From the NCBI GenBank assembly GCA_035222895.1, contig JAVYIG010007162.1, positions 1-64,000 of the forward strand: a stretch of 64,000 bases of DNA, read 5' to 3'. Position numbers and translations under genes: made by a program. Of the stretch, positions 50,993 to 61,804 are shown in pieces. Source of the stretch: Strongylocentrotus droebachiensis (Eukaryota > Echinodermata > Echinoidea > Camarodonta > Strongylocentrotidae). The notes under the pieces are model-generated. The model did no database searches. It was not told where the DNA came from and saw only the letters and a program-made list of their open reading frames with translations. Numbering within the stretch: position 1 is the stretch's first letter; every line of letters begins with the position of its first letter.

Positions 50993-51307
50993 TTATGGCA
51001 TGTTCATGAAGGCTCGGACCTCCCGCAGCTTTGGTGTAAGATGCTCCCCATCGGTAAACTGGAACACCACAATCTGGAGAAATTTCCAAACAGAACAGCT
51101 TTGCGGCTGATATTCGATATCCATCACATAAAGTGCCTTAAAGCACAAGTCGACTGCTTTAAGCAGTGTTGCGGCAGGAAGTATCCTCCTCTCTACTACG
51201 ACGTACGCCTGTATTGGTGTGAGAATGTTCCCACGCACAACAACAAATGGCTGTGACCTGACTGCTTCATCAATGTTATCAACATAAGTCTGGATGTCGA
51301 GAACCTC
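50993..51307 (-). CDS. Gene C, exon 7 (terminal) of a protein of unknown function
   Basis: This is the last exon of the seven-exon gene C (456 aa in all; exons 55330-55533, 54574-54804, 53555-53690, 53169-53368, 52699-52864, 52018-52136, 50993-51307). It follows GGACTACAG and codes EVLDIQTYVDNIDEAVRS, QPFVVVRGNILTPIQAYVVV and KAVDLCFKALYVMDIEYQPQ, ending at TAA. The block QPFVVV…G, then AVDLCFKAxYVxDIxY, is what I recall from a family of uncharacterised animal proteins often labelled SAMD3-like, common in fish and invertebrates. No catalytic motif is recognised. The function is unknown; proximity to transposase genes suggests a transposon-borne accessory protein. Confidence 0.85.
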   Translation of the reverse strand, partial: EVLDIQTYVDNIDEAVRSQPFVVVRGNILTPIQAYVVVERRILPAATLLKAVDLCFKALYVMDIEYQPQSCSVWKFLQIVVFQFTDGEHLTPKLREVRAFMNMP

Positions 51308-52017
51308 CTGTAGTCCAAAGAGAAATCAAGAAGAAATCATTTGTAATTATATGGATTGATATATATATATTTGATGCTTGTCGAATGCTTCTGCTTATGA
51401 ATCCACAATCACCTACAGGACACCCAAATTTGTTTATGCATGTTCATCCCTGTCCCATCAAAACATTACTGGGTATTCTTAAATATCCCTGCGGCAAAGG
51501 TCAACTGTACCCAAACTGGTCACGTTCAGAGCATTACATCAACTAAGCTGGAAGGCATATACAGCCTGTTAATATAAGCATGCATTTTTCACATGTCATT
51601 TGCAGGTTAAAGGACTTGCTTGCATTCATGAGTGAAATGCGATGTGATGACAAATCTGAGGCCATTTGTAGTTGTACCACAGATAATGACGAACTGACTT
51701 ATTAAGATTAAAGCGCCTAGTGTTGCCCCTGCAGGGCCTCCTTGGGGACCAGCGTGCCCATTACTAGGAACTTGAAAATGGTTGCTTTTCAAGTTTTACA
51801 CAAATAAAATGTTATGGCAATGCCTTATCTGGTAAGAACATAGGTATTGCATTTCAACCTCAATTTCATCAGTTGTCCTAGGTTTGAAACTCTTAACAAA
51901 TTAACTATTGAATTTGTTTGTAATGAAATATGATTACTATGGCAAGATTTTAAACACAAACCAAAATATATGCCTTACATGTCATTACTTTACCACCTCC
52001 CCAGCACATATACTTAC

Positions 52018-52136
52018 TGGTTGAACGTCAATGAAGGACGACAATGTTTCTGCAGTGGTGTACGTTCCTCTCTTGGAATCTTTCCTTCCTCGGAACAAGA
52101 CTGGGAGCATGTAGAATCCAAGATTGCTCTTTTCCT
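52018..52136 (-). CDS. Gene C, exon 6
   Basis: It follows CCTCTTTTTAG and joins exon 5 by a split Glu codon. It reads EKSNLGFYMLPVLFRGRKDS and KRGTYTTAETLSSFIDVQP, ending in phase 0 before GTAAGT. The length of 119 nt keeps the frame. Confidence 0.85.
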
Positions 52137-52698
52137 CTAAAAAGAGGGAAACAATGAAAGAGTTAAGTAATTAAGTCCCAATTACATATGAAGAAAAGGT
52201 GCAACAGCAAACAGGTCAATTATGGAACATCTTACAAAATGTACAGTTATATACAGCAAATTAAAAAAAAACGGTCGAATACAACAATTATTTTCTACAA
52301 ATATGGGTAAAATCACTCAACGTAAATGTCAGTCAGTAATTTGGAGCTCAGCTTTCTGAGTAAAGAAATCAAAATTGCACAAACTTCAGCATAGCCTTCC
52401 CAATGAGCTTTAAACCACCATCCCCACCCCAAAAAGCAAACAAACAAAACAAGCAAGTAAAAGTATGCTAAACCTTTGTCATGGAATCATGTTTTTATCA
52501 TATGTTGTACATGTATTATATGTTTCAGAGCACTTTTATTTATTTCAGTTCAATTCCTTACAGGGGGGATATTAGACTCAATGTTTGGTCCTGGCCACAA
52601 AAATAAACATCATATAGTGTAATTGAAATAAATTCTTTTGACTTTCTCCCAAGTCATTTTCACTAATACTGTCAAATGTGTGTTCTGACACCACATAC

Positions 52699-52864
52699 CA
52701 AGACTGAGTTTCCCAGGGTCATGAATGTTTTCGAATTCGGCTCTTGCACTTCTCCAGTTGCCAGTTTTCTCGGTGAAGTCCACTACTTTGTTACAGAATG
52801 TGGGCCACTTCTGGTACAGTGCGTTTGCTTTCTCTGGGAACAATTCTGCAAAATCTCCTTCAAT
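52699..52864 (-). CDS. Gene C, exon 5
   Basis: It follows ACAATTACAG in phase 0 and reads IEGDFAELFPEKANALYQKW, PTFCNKVVDFTEKTGNW, then RAEFENIHDPGKLSL. It ends in phase 1 before GTATGT. Confidence 0.85.
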
Positions 52865-53168
52865 CTGTAATTGTTAGGATAGTTATAGAAGCCAGATGAA
52901 AGGTAGGATATCTTTCATTTGCATCTTCTCTTTACCATTTTGCAAGGATTTGAATGGTACACACTAACAATTATCGGTTCAATAGGGATGCACGATTTCT
53001 GTAGGACCGTGTATCTCAGATTGTTAAACGATCCCTTTAAGGAGACTGCTAAAGTAAACCTGCCCATGCAACCAAAAAACAAAAAAGTTACTTCTCAAAA
53101 CATGCGACTCTAGTTTAATTTAATGTCCTTTCTTGTCACATGCAGAAGAAAAATCAAGGTCCACATAC

Positions 53169-53368
53169 CATTCCAGCATCGAGAAGTCTGGGATATGTGG
53201 TAAGAATGTTCTTCACACAACAGTCACTTCTCTTGATCCAGTCATGTCTTTTTGTTGCTGTTTGTTTCATGTAGTCCTTCACCATGTCCTCTGGCTCCTT
53301 GTTGTTACGCAGCCATTCTTCCATTGTCGTGATGTTATCATCGTTCACAGACTCAAGATCAGTATCTC
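53169..53368 (-). CDS. Gene C, exon 4
   Basis: It follows TATATCCAG and reads DTDLESVNDDNITTMEEWL, then RNNKEPEDMVKDYMKQTATK, RHDWIKRS and ILTTYPRLLDAGM. It ends in phase 0 before GTATGT. The segment of charged helix, then RR/KRHxWI, then YPRLLD is characteristic of this uncharacterised family, whose members have a TYPxLLD-like phrase between a variable acidic linker and the conserved C-terminal half. Confidence 0.85.
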
Positions 53369-53554
53369 CTGGATATAATGCAACAGAACAATCAACAATT
53401 AGCATGTATCAACAAGTTTTTGATGATTGTATTGGAAGGGGGGTTTTAGTTGGCATTGCTCATGCCCCACCAGTTTGTTATGGCACAGCATGACTTCATC
53501 AGACGGATCTGAATAACTCATAACTTTAACTATATGAAAAAGTAGCCAGAATAC

Positions 53555-53690
53555 CTTGCTTTTGAGACTCTGCCTCGTCTTCAGCTACTGGTACCCTCAG
53601 GGACTTCTCCTTTTTTCTGACGTACCTCAGATGCTCCTCCAGGTAGCCTGTTGCTGGCCGTCCCTTGGCCCCCACGCAGTACCAGGCCTC
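53555..53690 (-). CDS. Gene C, exon 3
   Basis: It follows TTTGAGCAG in phase 0 and reads EAWYCVGAKGRPATGYLEEH, then LRYVRKKEKSLRVPVAED and EAESQKQ, ending in phase 1 before GTATTC. The second half is a charged linker. The exon is noticeably more GC-rich than its introns. Confidence 0.85.
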
Positions 53691-54573
53691 CTGCTCAAAT
53701 AAATTAAAATTCCTTCATAATTCAACTTCAAAAACAGTAATGCTCAACAACATTTGTTAAACATTAATAATAATCAAATAAAAGCACAATAAAATTCCAG
53801 TGTAAACTGTACATTTAAATATTTTGTTACATATGTCAGTGTTTGCAATAACAAGGTTTGTCCTCTTAAGTACCTATTTCTAACTGCACACTGTTATATT
53901 CCAGCAATGTCATCAAGTCATTGCAAAAACAAAGTGAATGATGGATAATTCTGTGAATATCCATTACTCAATGGCATGCAGACAAAAGTCTAAATATTAA
54001 GAGATGTGTCATTACTGGATAATATAACTTATAAACAAGTGGTAAAAATAAACAAAAATATTGCACGATTTAGTGATTGATGCCATATTAGCTTTTCATT
54101 ATTTGTAAGCTTTTCAGGCCTGTCTACTGTCAAATTTACTATTGCCAGAGATGCTCTTATAATGCTTGTGATAATGTGATACAACATGCAATTGATTGAG
54201 CATCTCCAATATAATAAATACAAGAATAACAAAATTGAGGAAGCTTCATAGCAAGTTACACAAAATAATATGATCCAGTATTCCAAAAGTTATTGCATAA
54301 ACACATAATTTATTTGATTTAGACCTTAAAGTAGCTTATTGCTTCTGGCTCAAACAGAAACTTCTCATAAAATTTCACTTTCTTGTAAATGGGGTCTATG
54401 GGGTAGGGACAGATGGAGGTATGGATGGACAACCTAAGAATTAAGGCACCTCCAAGTAATAAATGCCCGCTGTGGTAAGAATCAATCCATAAATCAGTCC
54501 AGAAAAAAGTGGTGATCTGAGCCATACCTGAGGTCACATATATTAAGGAAAGCAATTCATGGACAGGACTTAC

Positions 54574-54804
54574 ATAGCCAAGTGGAGATTCTGGATCTTT
54601 TAAGAAAGGAAAGCTTGTCACAATGGCATGGGCCATTGATGCCTTCACAAATGAGCTTGGCTTGGTACCATACTCCCGTATCAGGTACTGAGTCAACATA
54701 TCCACAACAGTATGCCGGTCCCTTTTGCTGCAGAGATTTGTAGCATTGATGTTCCTTAATGCTGCTCTTCCCATGGTGGTCTCTCTCAATATACAAGCAA
54801 TGTT
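54574..54804 (-). CDS. Gene C, exon 2
   Basis: It follows TATCTGTTGCAG in phase 0 and reads NIACILRETTMGRAALRNIN, ATNLCSKRDRHTVVDMLTQY and LIREYGTKPSSFVKASMAHA, then IVTSFPFLKDPESPLGY before GTAAGT. The phrase KRDRHTVVDMLTQYLI and the FPFLKDPESPLGY-x-AWY junction look like the conserved helical domain of the family. The long open frame seen here extends past both splice sites into intron; only 54574-54804 is exon. Confidence 0.85.
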
Positions 54805-55329
54805 CTGCAACAGATAAAGGATTTTTTTTTTAAAGATCAGTAAATTCAGAATAAACAAGTGAAATGTGACAGCATGCAGTCGGTGGGTATATCTCTGGCT
54901 GTCCGACCTCCTACAATAAGCCCATCATAAATCACTCACTGGGCATTCCTTGCAAACTTTGTTCTGATAAAAAATTTCAATGAAACCTTGAAACTGACCT
55001 TAGACTAGCTTAAAACCCATAACCCCAACCAAACATTTTCCATAACATTCCTTTATTCATTCATACCAAAATGTACCTACCAAATCATATCACTAGCCAT
55101 TCTGCAGATGTAGAAATAAAATGGTATTTTTAGTAAAAACTTGAATAACCTTTGAACTGACCTTTCACCTTTGAGCCCTGCTGCTTGTCAGAAATACTGA
55201 CAGACAGATAACTCCAAGACATAATGCCTCCGGCACCCTTATGTGTTGGAGGCATAAAAACTGATGAATGATGGTGACTCGACATGCCCACTCTTCAATT
55301 GTATCAGCCCACTATATACATAAACTTAC

Positions 55330-55533
55330 GAAATGCACTTTCTTGACCCGTTTCAGGGGAGGATGTTGATCAGGACTCTTGGATTCTGGGGAGTCGTAAA
55401 GTGGCGTATCCAAACTGGGCTGGGAAGGGCTTTGTCTGGGACTCCACTCACTTCCTGTTACACAAGAGAGATCTGAGCAGTCATCTAAGGAGAACACTGA
55501 TGGGCTTCTTGTCGACGTTGATGCTTGTTCCAT
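55330..55533 (-). CDS. Gene C, exon 1 (start)
   Basis: The ATG at 55533 opens MEQASTSTRSPSVFSLDD, then a Ser/Pro-rich, probably disordered stretch (SPRQSPSQPSLDTP, DSPESKSPDQ). A basic patch, LKRVKKVHF, could act as a nuclear localisation signal. The exon ends in phase 0 before GTAAGT. The frame is closed by a TAG 27 bases upstream of the ATG. That TAG sits in a good acceptor (TTTTTTATTGTAG, exon edge 55560), so the exon may have a spliced 5' leader. Related proteins often carry an N-terminal SAM domain; none is seen here. Confidence 0.75.
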
Positions 55534-55560
55534 GCTTTGTTGATTTGCAGCATGATACTA

Positions 55561-56292
55561 CAATAAAAAAATGAAAAATAATTGAACTTTCAATGTACAT
55601 GTAAATGACTGATTATTTTTTACATTATTAATGACACAAACAGCCCCAGGTTAGACTTTAGTATCAAGTTTATTCCTTGAAGGGGAAAATCATTCTCACT
55701 GTTTCTGTACCCTTGTCCTATTTAAAGCAAACCCATAATTGAAAAGTGGTCACTCATGAGCGGAAGCTTCTTCAGTACATCTATAATATAATAATATCCA
55801 GTTAGGAACTTTCACTTTAGGCAGGAACATGCATTGGTAAAAAATAGCACATTTCCGGGGCCTCAATGAAGTACATATGCTAGAAAAACTTGGCATGAGT
55901 CATGGTACATTTAAGAAATTACAACATAATATGAATGAATGCAAATATAACAGACACATTTTCAGATACAGAAACAATGAAGTTAATAACGAGTTAAAAA
56001 ATTCAAACCAGATATTTACTGTAAAATTTTCATTGGAATAATCAAAATTTGTTAGCAAGTCAGTACAGATCGATCAAGGTTAGCTTCTTAGCTATTTTTT
56101 CAATCAAAATGTGTAGAATGATACACTAAGAACTGATTCATAGATATAATTGTAATTGGAATAACAGTTTCTTTCTTTTGCTTTGTTTTGGTTCTGTTCT
56201 CTAAGACAAAATTTGCAAGTGCACCTGTAATGTCTAGTTGTAAAAATATATCACTTGCTTGCAACGGGTTGCCTACACGTACCTTCTTGTTC
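55561..56292. other. Spacer between gene B stop and gene C exon 1
   Basis: AT-rich, with no coding block. A consensus donor (AAGAAG then GTACGT at 56281) lies 10 bases past gene B's stop codon. It could splice to the acceptor at 55560, which would put genes B and C on one transcript. No promoter stands out. Confidence 0.4.
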
Positions 56293-57342
56293 CTAGATGA
56301 ATGAATGGTGCACCACAATATACAAGCAGCGCCCTCTTCCACTATAGGACTGGACAGCATTGACTGGCCTGTGATCAAACAGGTCACACCATTCAACAGC
56401 AGCTTGTGCTTCCTCTCTGCCCACCTGTACTGCAAATGCTTCAACATGTCTGTTGAAGTACAAGGTCTGATACAGCCGAAGGAGCAGATACAACTTTTCT
56501 TGCACCACTACAATATGCTGAACACGTCCAAACGTGGGTCCATCATCATCAGTCCAATATAGAAGTACATCAACACCTGCCCGGAACTCATATCCATGAA
56601 TGTCCACTTTCCCAGCAACTGTAACTTCGGTTCCCCTTCCACAGTTAATTTTTTTGCAAAGTGCCTCATCATCAAGTAGATCACCAAGCATTGCTGCAGC
56701 TTGCTGTGACACATTGATATCTTGGCTATCCAGTGACTGATTTGATACTGACCTGTAGCACCGTGCCATTTGGTATCTGTTAGCCAATGTTTTGACAATG
56801 TTTTGGTAGTTGCAAGATACACTGGCAATCTGCTTGAAAGGTCTGTGCATTGCTTCAAAACGCAATGCTGAATACTGGGTCAGTGGCCCAAGGTGTTTCA
56901 GTGCACGTGGGTAATGCACAAGAAAGTGCTGCTTCGGAGTTAGACTAGCTTCAGGGAAGAGCTGCATGAAGAGCCTGTGGTGATCATCAATCATTGCCTT
57001 CAGGACATAGATGGCAGACTTACTGATACTGGGACTCATAATGATTTTGAAGATGTCAATGATTGACAGTAAGAGTTCCCACTCATCACACATCTCATCA
57101 ATCTTGTCTCCTAACATGAGAGGGATGTTGTATGCAAGGCACGTCATCTGTGCTGATGTCTGTCCACTTGTAGAATATGGATTCTTCAGTGATGCCTGCC
57201 TGATTGGGCTTGGTCTGTTTTTGCGGTCCACAAAGCCAAAATTGAATGAGGATATTCTACTGTTCACCTCATCCAGTGTTATGAAACCCTTCTGAACAAG
57301 TTTACTCAAAACAAGGTGCATTTCCAGGGGCAAGACTCGACC
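56293..57342 (-). CDS. Gene B: C-terminal half of a Tnp2/DUF4218-like transposase (5' part missing)
   Basis: The frame is open for 349 residues to a TAG. It reads VLPLEMHLVLSKLVQKGFIT, LDEVNSRISSFNFGFVDRKN, SAIYVLKAMIDDHHRLFMQL, then LTPKQHFLVHYPRALKHLGP and YSALRFEAMHRPFKQ. The set of HH…LFP, PKxHFLxHYP and MRFEAxH phrases matches the C-terminal region of CACTA-type transposase relatives found in many animal genomes. In those the sequence just before would be a D-xMHD-xLEG active-site phrase, which is absent here. The open stretch begins right after an in-frame TAG, in CTACTAG at 57343-57345, next to an AT-rich minisatellite. It is therefore either a spliced exon using that AG or a truncated copy. 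Different family from gene A. Confidence 0.75.
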   Translation of the reverse strand, partial: GRVLPLEMHLVLSKLVQKGFITLDEVNSRISSFNFGFVDRKNRPSPIRQASLKNPYSTSGQTSAQMTCLAYNIPLMLGDKIDEMCDEWELLLSIIDIFKIIMSPSISKSAIYVLKAMIDDHHRLFMQLFPEASLTPKQHFLVHYPRALKHLGPLTQYSALRFEAMHRPFKQIASVSCNYQNIVKTLANRYQMARCYRSVSNQSLDSQDINVSQQAAAMLGDLLDDEALCKKINCGRGTEVTVAGKVDIHGYEFRAGVDVLLYWTDDDGPTFGRVQHIVVVQEKLYLLLRLYQTLYFNRHVEAFAVQVGREEAQAAVEWCDLFDHRPVNAVQSYSGRGRCLYIVVHHSFI

Positions 57343-57348
57343 CTAGTA

Positions 57349-57990
57349 GTTTTTTTGAGTGAGAAAATATATTTTTTCCCTATTTTTTTTCTATTTTTTG
57401 ACTATTTTTGCAAAAGATGGACTATTTTTATACTATTTTTTCTAAAAAAATAGAGAAAAAATAGACTATTTTAATACTATTTTTCAAATGGTGGACTATT
57501 TTTTCTCTATTTTACAACCTTTCCTTTCTTGCGAGGCTATTTTTTTAATATTTTTTAGAAACTTAAAAAGTTTTTATATATTTTTATACTATTTTTCCTA
57601 CTTCATCTCACATTGCCAGGCTATTTTTTTAATATTTTTTAGAAACTTAAAAAGTTTTTATATATTTTTATACTATTTTTCCTACTTCATCTCACATTGC
57701 CAGGCTATTTTTTTTATATTTTTTAAAAATTAAAAAGTTTTTATATATTTTAAAACTATTTTTCCTACTTCATCTCACATTGCCAGGCTATTTTTTTTAT
57801 ATTTTTTAAAAACTTAAAAAGTTTTTATATATTTTAAAACTATTTTTCCTACTTCATCTCACATTGCCAGGCTATTTTTTAAATATTTTTTTAAAACTAA
57901 AGAAGTTTGTATATATTTTTGAACTATTTTGTCTACTTCTTTTAACAGGCTATTTTTTATATATTTTTTTTCCTTTTTTCCAATTTTTTC
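57349..57990. repeat. T-rich region with 84-bp minisatellite
   Basis: CATTGCCAGGCTATTTTTT recurs at 57611, 57695, 57778 and 57862 (spacings 84, 83, 84). The units also hold AAAGTTTTTATATATTTT and CCTACTTCATCTCACATTGC. 57350-57530 is an irregular CTATTTTT-rich stretch, and the array decays by 57960. It abuts the 5' edge of gene B. It may be intronic, or the subterminal part of gene A's own element. Confidence 0.9.
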
Positions 57991-59360
57991 TGAAGATTTC
58001 AATCTCATTTAACAAAACAAGGGCAATATAGTTTTCACCATAGTCAAGAGTCAGTACCAATATAATCATAGCATGCGTTACACTTTTCTTTTAACAACTG
58101 ACCTCACGTATATATTTGGAACATGTTAATAATTAATGGTATTACATTTAGCAGTCATGATTTTTCTCTTGTAGAGAACATCATAAAAAATGTAAGTTAA
58201 CAAATTTCAGTCCACTCCCATTAAAACGAGCACAGATACATCAAGATGTTTTAATGAGGCAATTCTCCTGGTCCTAATTTCAAATATGTGCAAACTAATG
58301 TGTTCTGTATAACGAGGTAATTAATTAGCTTGGTCCTGATGAGCACCTCCTTAAAACGTGAGTGGTACACTGATCACGAGACAAACAAAACATGCATACT
58401 TTACACGTAACTCTTTCATTTCTTGCACTGAACACCGGCTTTCTTCTATGTAGAACTTTTCAAAATGAATTATACAAAGGCAGCAAGTTATGAATGATGT
58501 TGGAATATATCCATTTAATAATATGTTAACAATTGCCAACAACATATACATGTATAATGTATATCATTGTGCTGATTTTCAGTTTGTTCATTTCAGTATG
58601 GATACATCCACATCACCATAGATAATTTGTTAACAACAGTTTTTCAAAGACAAACTGCATGTATTTGAATTCTTTGTTGATATCTTTGAAAATATTGAGG
58701 TATGATAAATGTACATGTGGGACTGTGGAAAATAAAACCTCATTTTATAGATCATAGATGCAGTTTAACAATTTTTTAGGCTTTGACAAAATGTTATGAC
58801 AGAAACAAAACAATGAAAACAAATTTTAAATGAATGACTTACCCCCCCCCCCCCCCCTCCCCCCCCCCCCAAAAAAAAGAGTTCAGTTTCATATGACATA
58901 AGTGCACAATATCAAGCACTTGTAGAAAAGAAATAAGAACAAGTGTCAATTTTACATACTGGTATCAGTTAACTAGAGCTCTCTTTAGATTTGCTCAGGT
59001 AAAAGTGAAAATTCCTTGCAGTGACTTTTTTGTGTTTGATTGGTTTACCACAGCTCTTTGAAGGTTTACCAGAACTAAATAGGTCTGCGCTCCTGTTATA
59101 CATGTATTTTTTTTCACTGCCAGTATCAATTTTGCTTAAAACTTGCCAGTATAACATTTCCTGGAGTAATATATTGTTTCAGGAAAAGGAGTACATGCAA
59201 AGCCAAGGTGTATAATTAAGATTCATTGAAAGTTTACAGTACATGTAGTATCTACCTGTGAAGGTTGAAATTCTACTTAAATTCTCAAAGTGTCACGGAT
59301 GCAATTTGCACAGCTACATGAATTGCACGTAACAGCTAGTATATTTCGGTATACAAAGAA
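57991..59360. other. Spacer between gene A stop and the 84-bp minisatellite
   Basis: AT-rich with a poly-C and A tract at 58844-58878. No exon is convincing on either strand. It is probably the 3' flank of gene A. Confidence 0.5.
58844..58878. repeat. Poly-C / poly-A tract
   Basis: About 26 C with one interruption, followed by eight A. Confidence 0.9.
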
Positions 59361-60919
59361 TTAATCTTTCTCATGTAGGTTTGGAAATCTACATACAAAT
59401 CCTACTTCTTTATCACCAATATCTACAGACACACATTTCTTTCTTATATTCAGTACATTGATAATCTTTTCTTCTGTGCTATTCACTTGTACAGGCAAAA
59501 TATTACTTGCAGTTGCATTGGTGTAATTATCTGAGGATAGCACTAAACTGTGACACTTAAATTCCTGCACAACAGCAAAGAAAAGGGGGGTGTGGCAATC
59601 ACAGCTTTCATCACAAAATGTGGGGTTGAGGCACGAAATGTAACATTTCAAGAAGTAATTAACTTGACCATAACATATTTGCCTATCATTTCTGAAAAAT
59701 TCCACAGTAAAGCTATTGCGCTTAATACCTGGCCAGTAGGATTTGGAGTGAATAACCATTCCTCGTAAAAACAGCCTTGAAAATCTATAAACCTTGCGGA
59801 CTACATGACCTACAGCAAATAACAAATTGGGCCACGTATCACTTTCTTTGATTGTTCCAATTACTGACACTCCGACAGAAATTTGTTCAGTCAATTTACA
59901 AGACCGATGTCTCATCAGATGATCATAAAAAGCACGAGCACTTGAGCCTATGGAAAAAGATGCCTCAAAGTTAGGAATAATTTGCTGTAAACAGACAGCA
60001 TTAACAATTTGCCTACATACACCTCTTGTTCCATGAAATAGATTCTTTATATCCCCATTGAAATCCTCAAATGGAAAGCATGAGTTGGCCCAAAGAGGTC
60101 CTAAAAGCCTCACATTCTCTACATAATGGAGAAGGCTGTGGACATTCCATGTCTGGTATCTTTTTCCATACAGACTCTCTATGCGAAGACAAAAGTGTTT
60201 CAACATTTGTTCTGCTTTTAGAAGAGATTCATTAGATATGGTTTCAGACAATAAAATGAATGCTGATTCATTTAGTAACAAGAAATGTTGGAAGTATTCA
60301 CTGGGTAATATACCCCACAGACAAGGTAATGCATAAAATAATAAGAACGATCTATATTCAGATGCCTTCCAGAATTTAATGTGGGTTTCAATGTTCCTGG
60401 GCATCCTTGAAATACAGTTGGGCGGAGAAATGTTTTGTAATCTCTTGTCGACCTCTTTAACTTGCCTACCAATGGAAAAATCTTCACTATGATAGCACTT
60501 CTCAAACCATAATGACACAAGCATTTTTGTAACTCCTAAAATAAGTCCATGCATATAATCTACAGTGACGCTATCAATTATGTTAAACTTAGGAACAAAC
60601 AGGAACCAGCTATGTCCTTTAACTCCTCCAACCGGCTTCCCTGTTTGCTGGGCTTCCGATGCAAACTTTACAGTTTGTTCATGGGTTCGGAGGCCATGGT
60701 GACCAGATGAGTCATCTGCATTGTAGGGATAGGCACGAGTGTGGCCACCTCCAGCAGTACGTACCGTCTCCCCTGGAGAAAGGCAAAAAGGGCATCCCAT
60801 GTTCCCATTGAATTGGGTGAATTCTTGGAAGGTACATCTGGCAGGGGAGTCCATCACTGCACTGAGAAGTATCCCACGTACAACAACATCACCCAATCCA
60901 TTCGCATGTAGTCTTATTC
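59361..60919 (-). CDS. Gene A, last exon: Tnp2-like transposase catalytic and C-terminal region
   Basis: This is the third visible exon of a Tnp2-like (EnSpm/CACTA-related) transposase. It follows ATTTTTTAG and joins exon 61692-61804 as G-IRLHANGLGDVVVRGILLS. Landmarks, numbered from the first visible codon, are AVMDSPARC (Asp149), the zinc-type CPFC (168-171), and VDYMHGLILGV (Asp246). Further on come NVHSLLHYVENVRLLGPLW and CFPFEDFNGDIKNLFHGT, equivalent to DUF4218. The C-terminal region has Cys-rich CDESCDCHTP and ends at a stop at 59361. The open frame extends upstream into intron sequence to 60986. 519 codons have no internal stop, so the copy may be intact. Confidence 0.9.
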
Positions 60920-61691
60920 CTAAAAAATATGAAGGATAAGGCATTTTAAGGTGAAATCGATCAATGTATTTCAAACACAAAATCATACATGTATGTAGGG
61001 ATAAAGTCTACAAAATCAATTATTCAACATGATAACATAGTATTTACTAAAAATAAATAGATAATCACTGCTTTAACTCTTTGAATGCCACATTAATTTG
61101 AAGCACATAAAGTAGATCTTTCTCTTTCAATTTTTAAAATAATATGAAAAAGTTTTGAGTGGCGTGAACGATGGATATTAGTCTACAGACATGATACAAG
61201 CAGTATTGTTGTTTTTCAGATCCTCTAGCCCCAGCATTAAGGAGAAATGAATTATTACGATTGTACAGTTAATAAGTACAATTGTGCAAAAATGCGAACT
61301 TGGCACACAAAGAGTTAAAGGAATTGCACAGTAGGGTAACAAAATACATTTCCTTAATTTTCTAGTATTTATATACCGGTACACTTATGAGAGTAGAATA
61401 CATGCAGCCACATAAAACTTCGGTGTGGAGTATCTGCTATTTCAAGAAATCTCATGCATAGCGTTGACTTGGGGGAATTATCTGCTGTTCAGAAACCAGT
61501 CAAATTGAAATTGATGGCATCCATGTTGTATATGGGTAAAATATTTTTTGCATTAAATGATAAGAATGATCAAACGGGTCACTCACCACAGTCCCACGGC
61601 GAGTAATAAAACTGGTAAGGGTGTACATGTACGCAGTGAGACACTGATAAAGTGGTGCCTTTTTAATTATATGGCATAGATATGTAATTAC
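60920..61691 (-). other. Gene A intron (772 bp)
   Basis: Bounded by GTAATT and TTTTTTAG. AT-rich. No embedded feature seen. Confidence 0.8.
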
Positions 61692-61804
61692 CATCCACAA
61701 ATATGTCCTTGAATGATTCTGCAAAAGGTTGCATGAATGTCCTGAAGAAAGGTTTTCCAGTACCATACCACACACCTAGAAATATCCTCTCAGCACGACT
61801 ATAC
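61692..61804 (-). CDS. Gene A, middle exon of Tnp2-like transposase
   Basis: It lies between CACAG and GTAATT and is 113 nt. It completes Arg88 and codes YSRAERIFLGVWYGTGKPFF and RTFMQPFAESFKDIFVD, leaving in phase 1. Tnp2-like proteins have a LxGLWFGxxKPxMxxFLxPF phrase here. Frames on both sides agree exactly. Confidence 0.88.

Noticed and set aside
60920..60986. A start codon at 60986 for the long gene A ORF
   Set aside because: The residues before IRLHANG come from intron. A clean acceptor at 60920-60921 and an exact frame match to the exon at 61692-61804 show the ORF is an internal exon.
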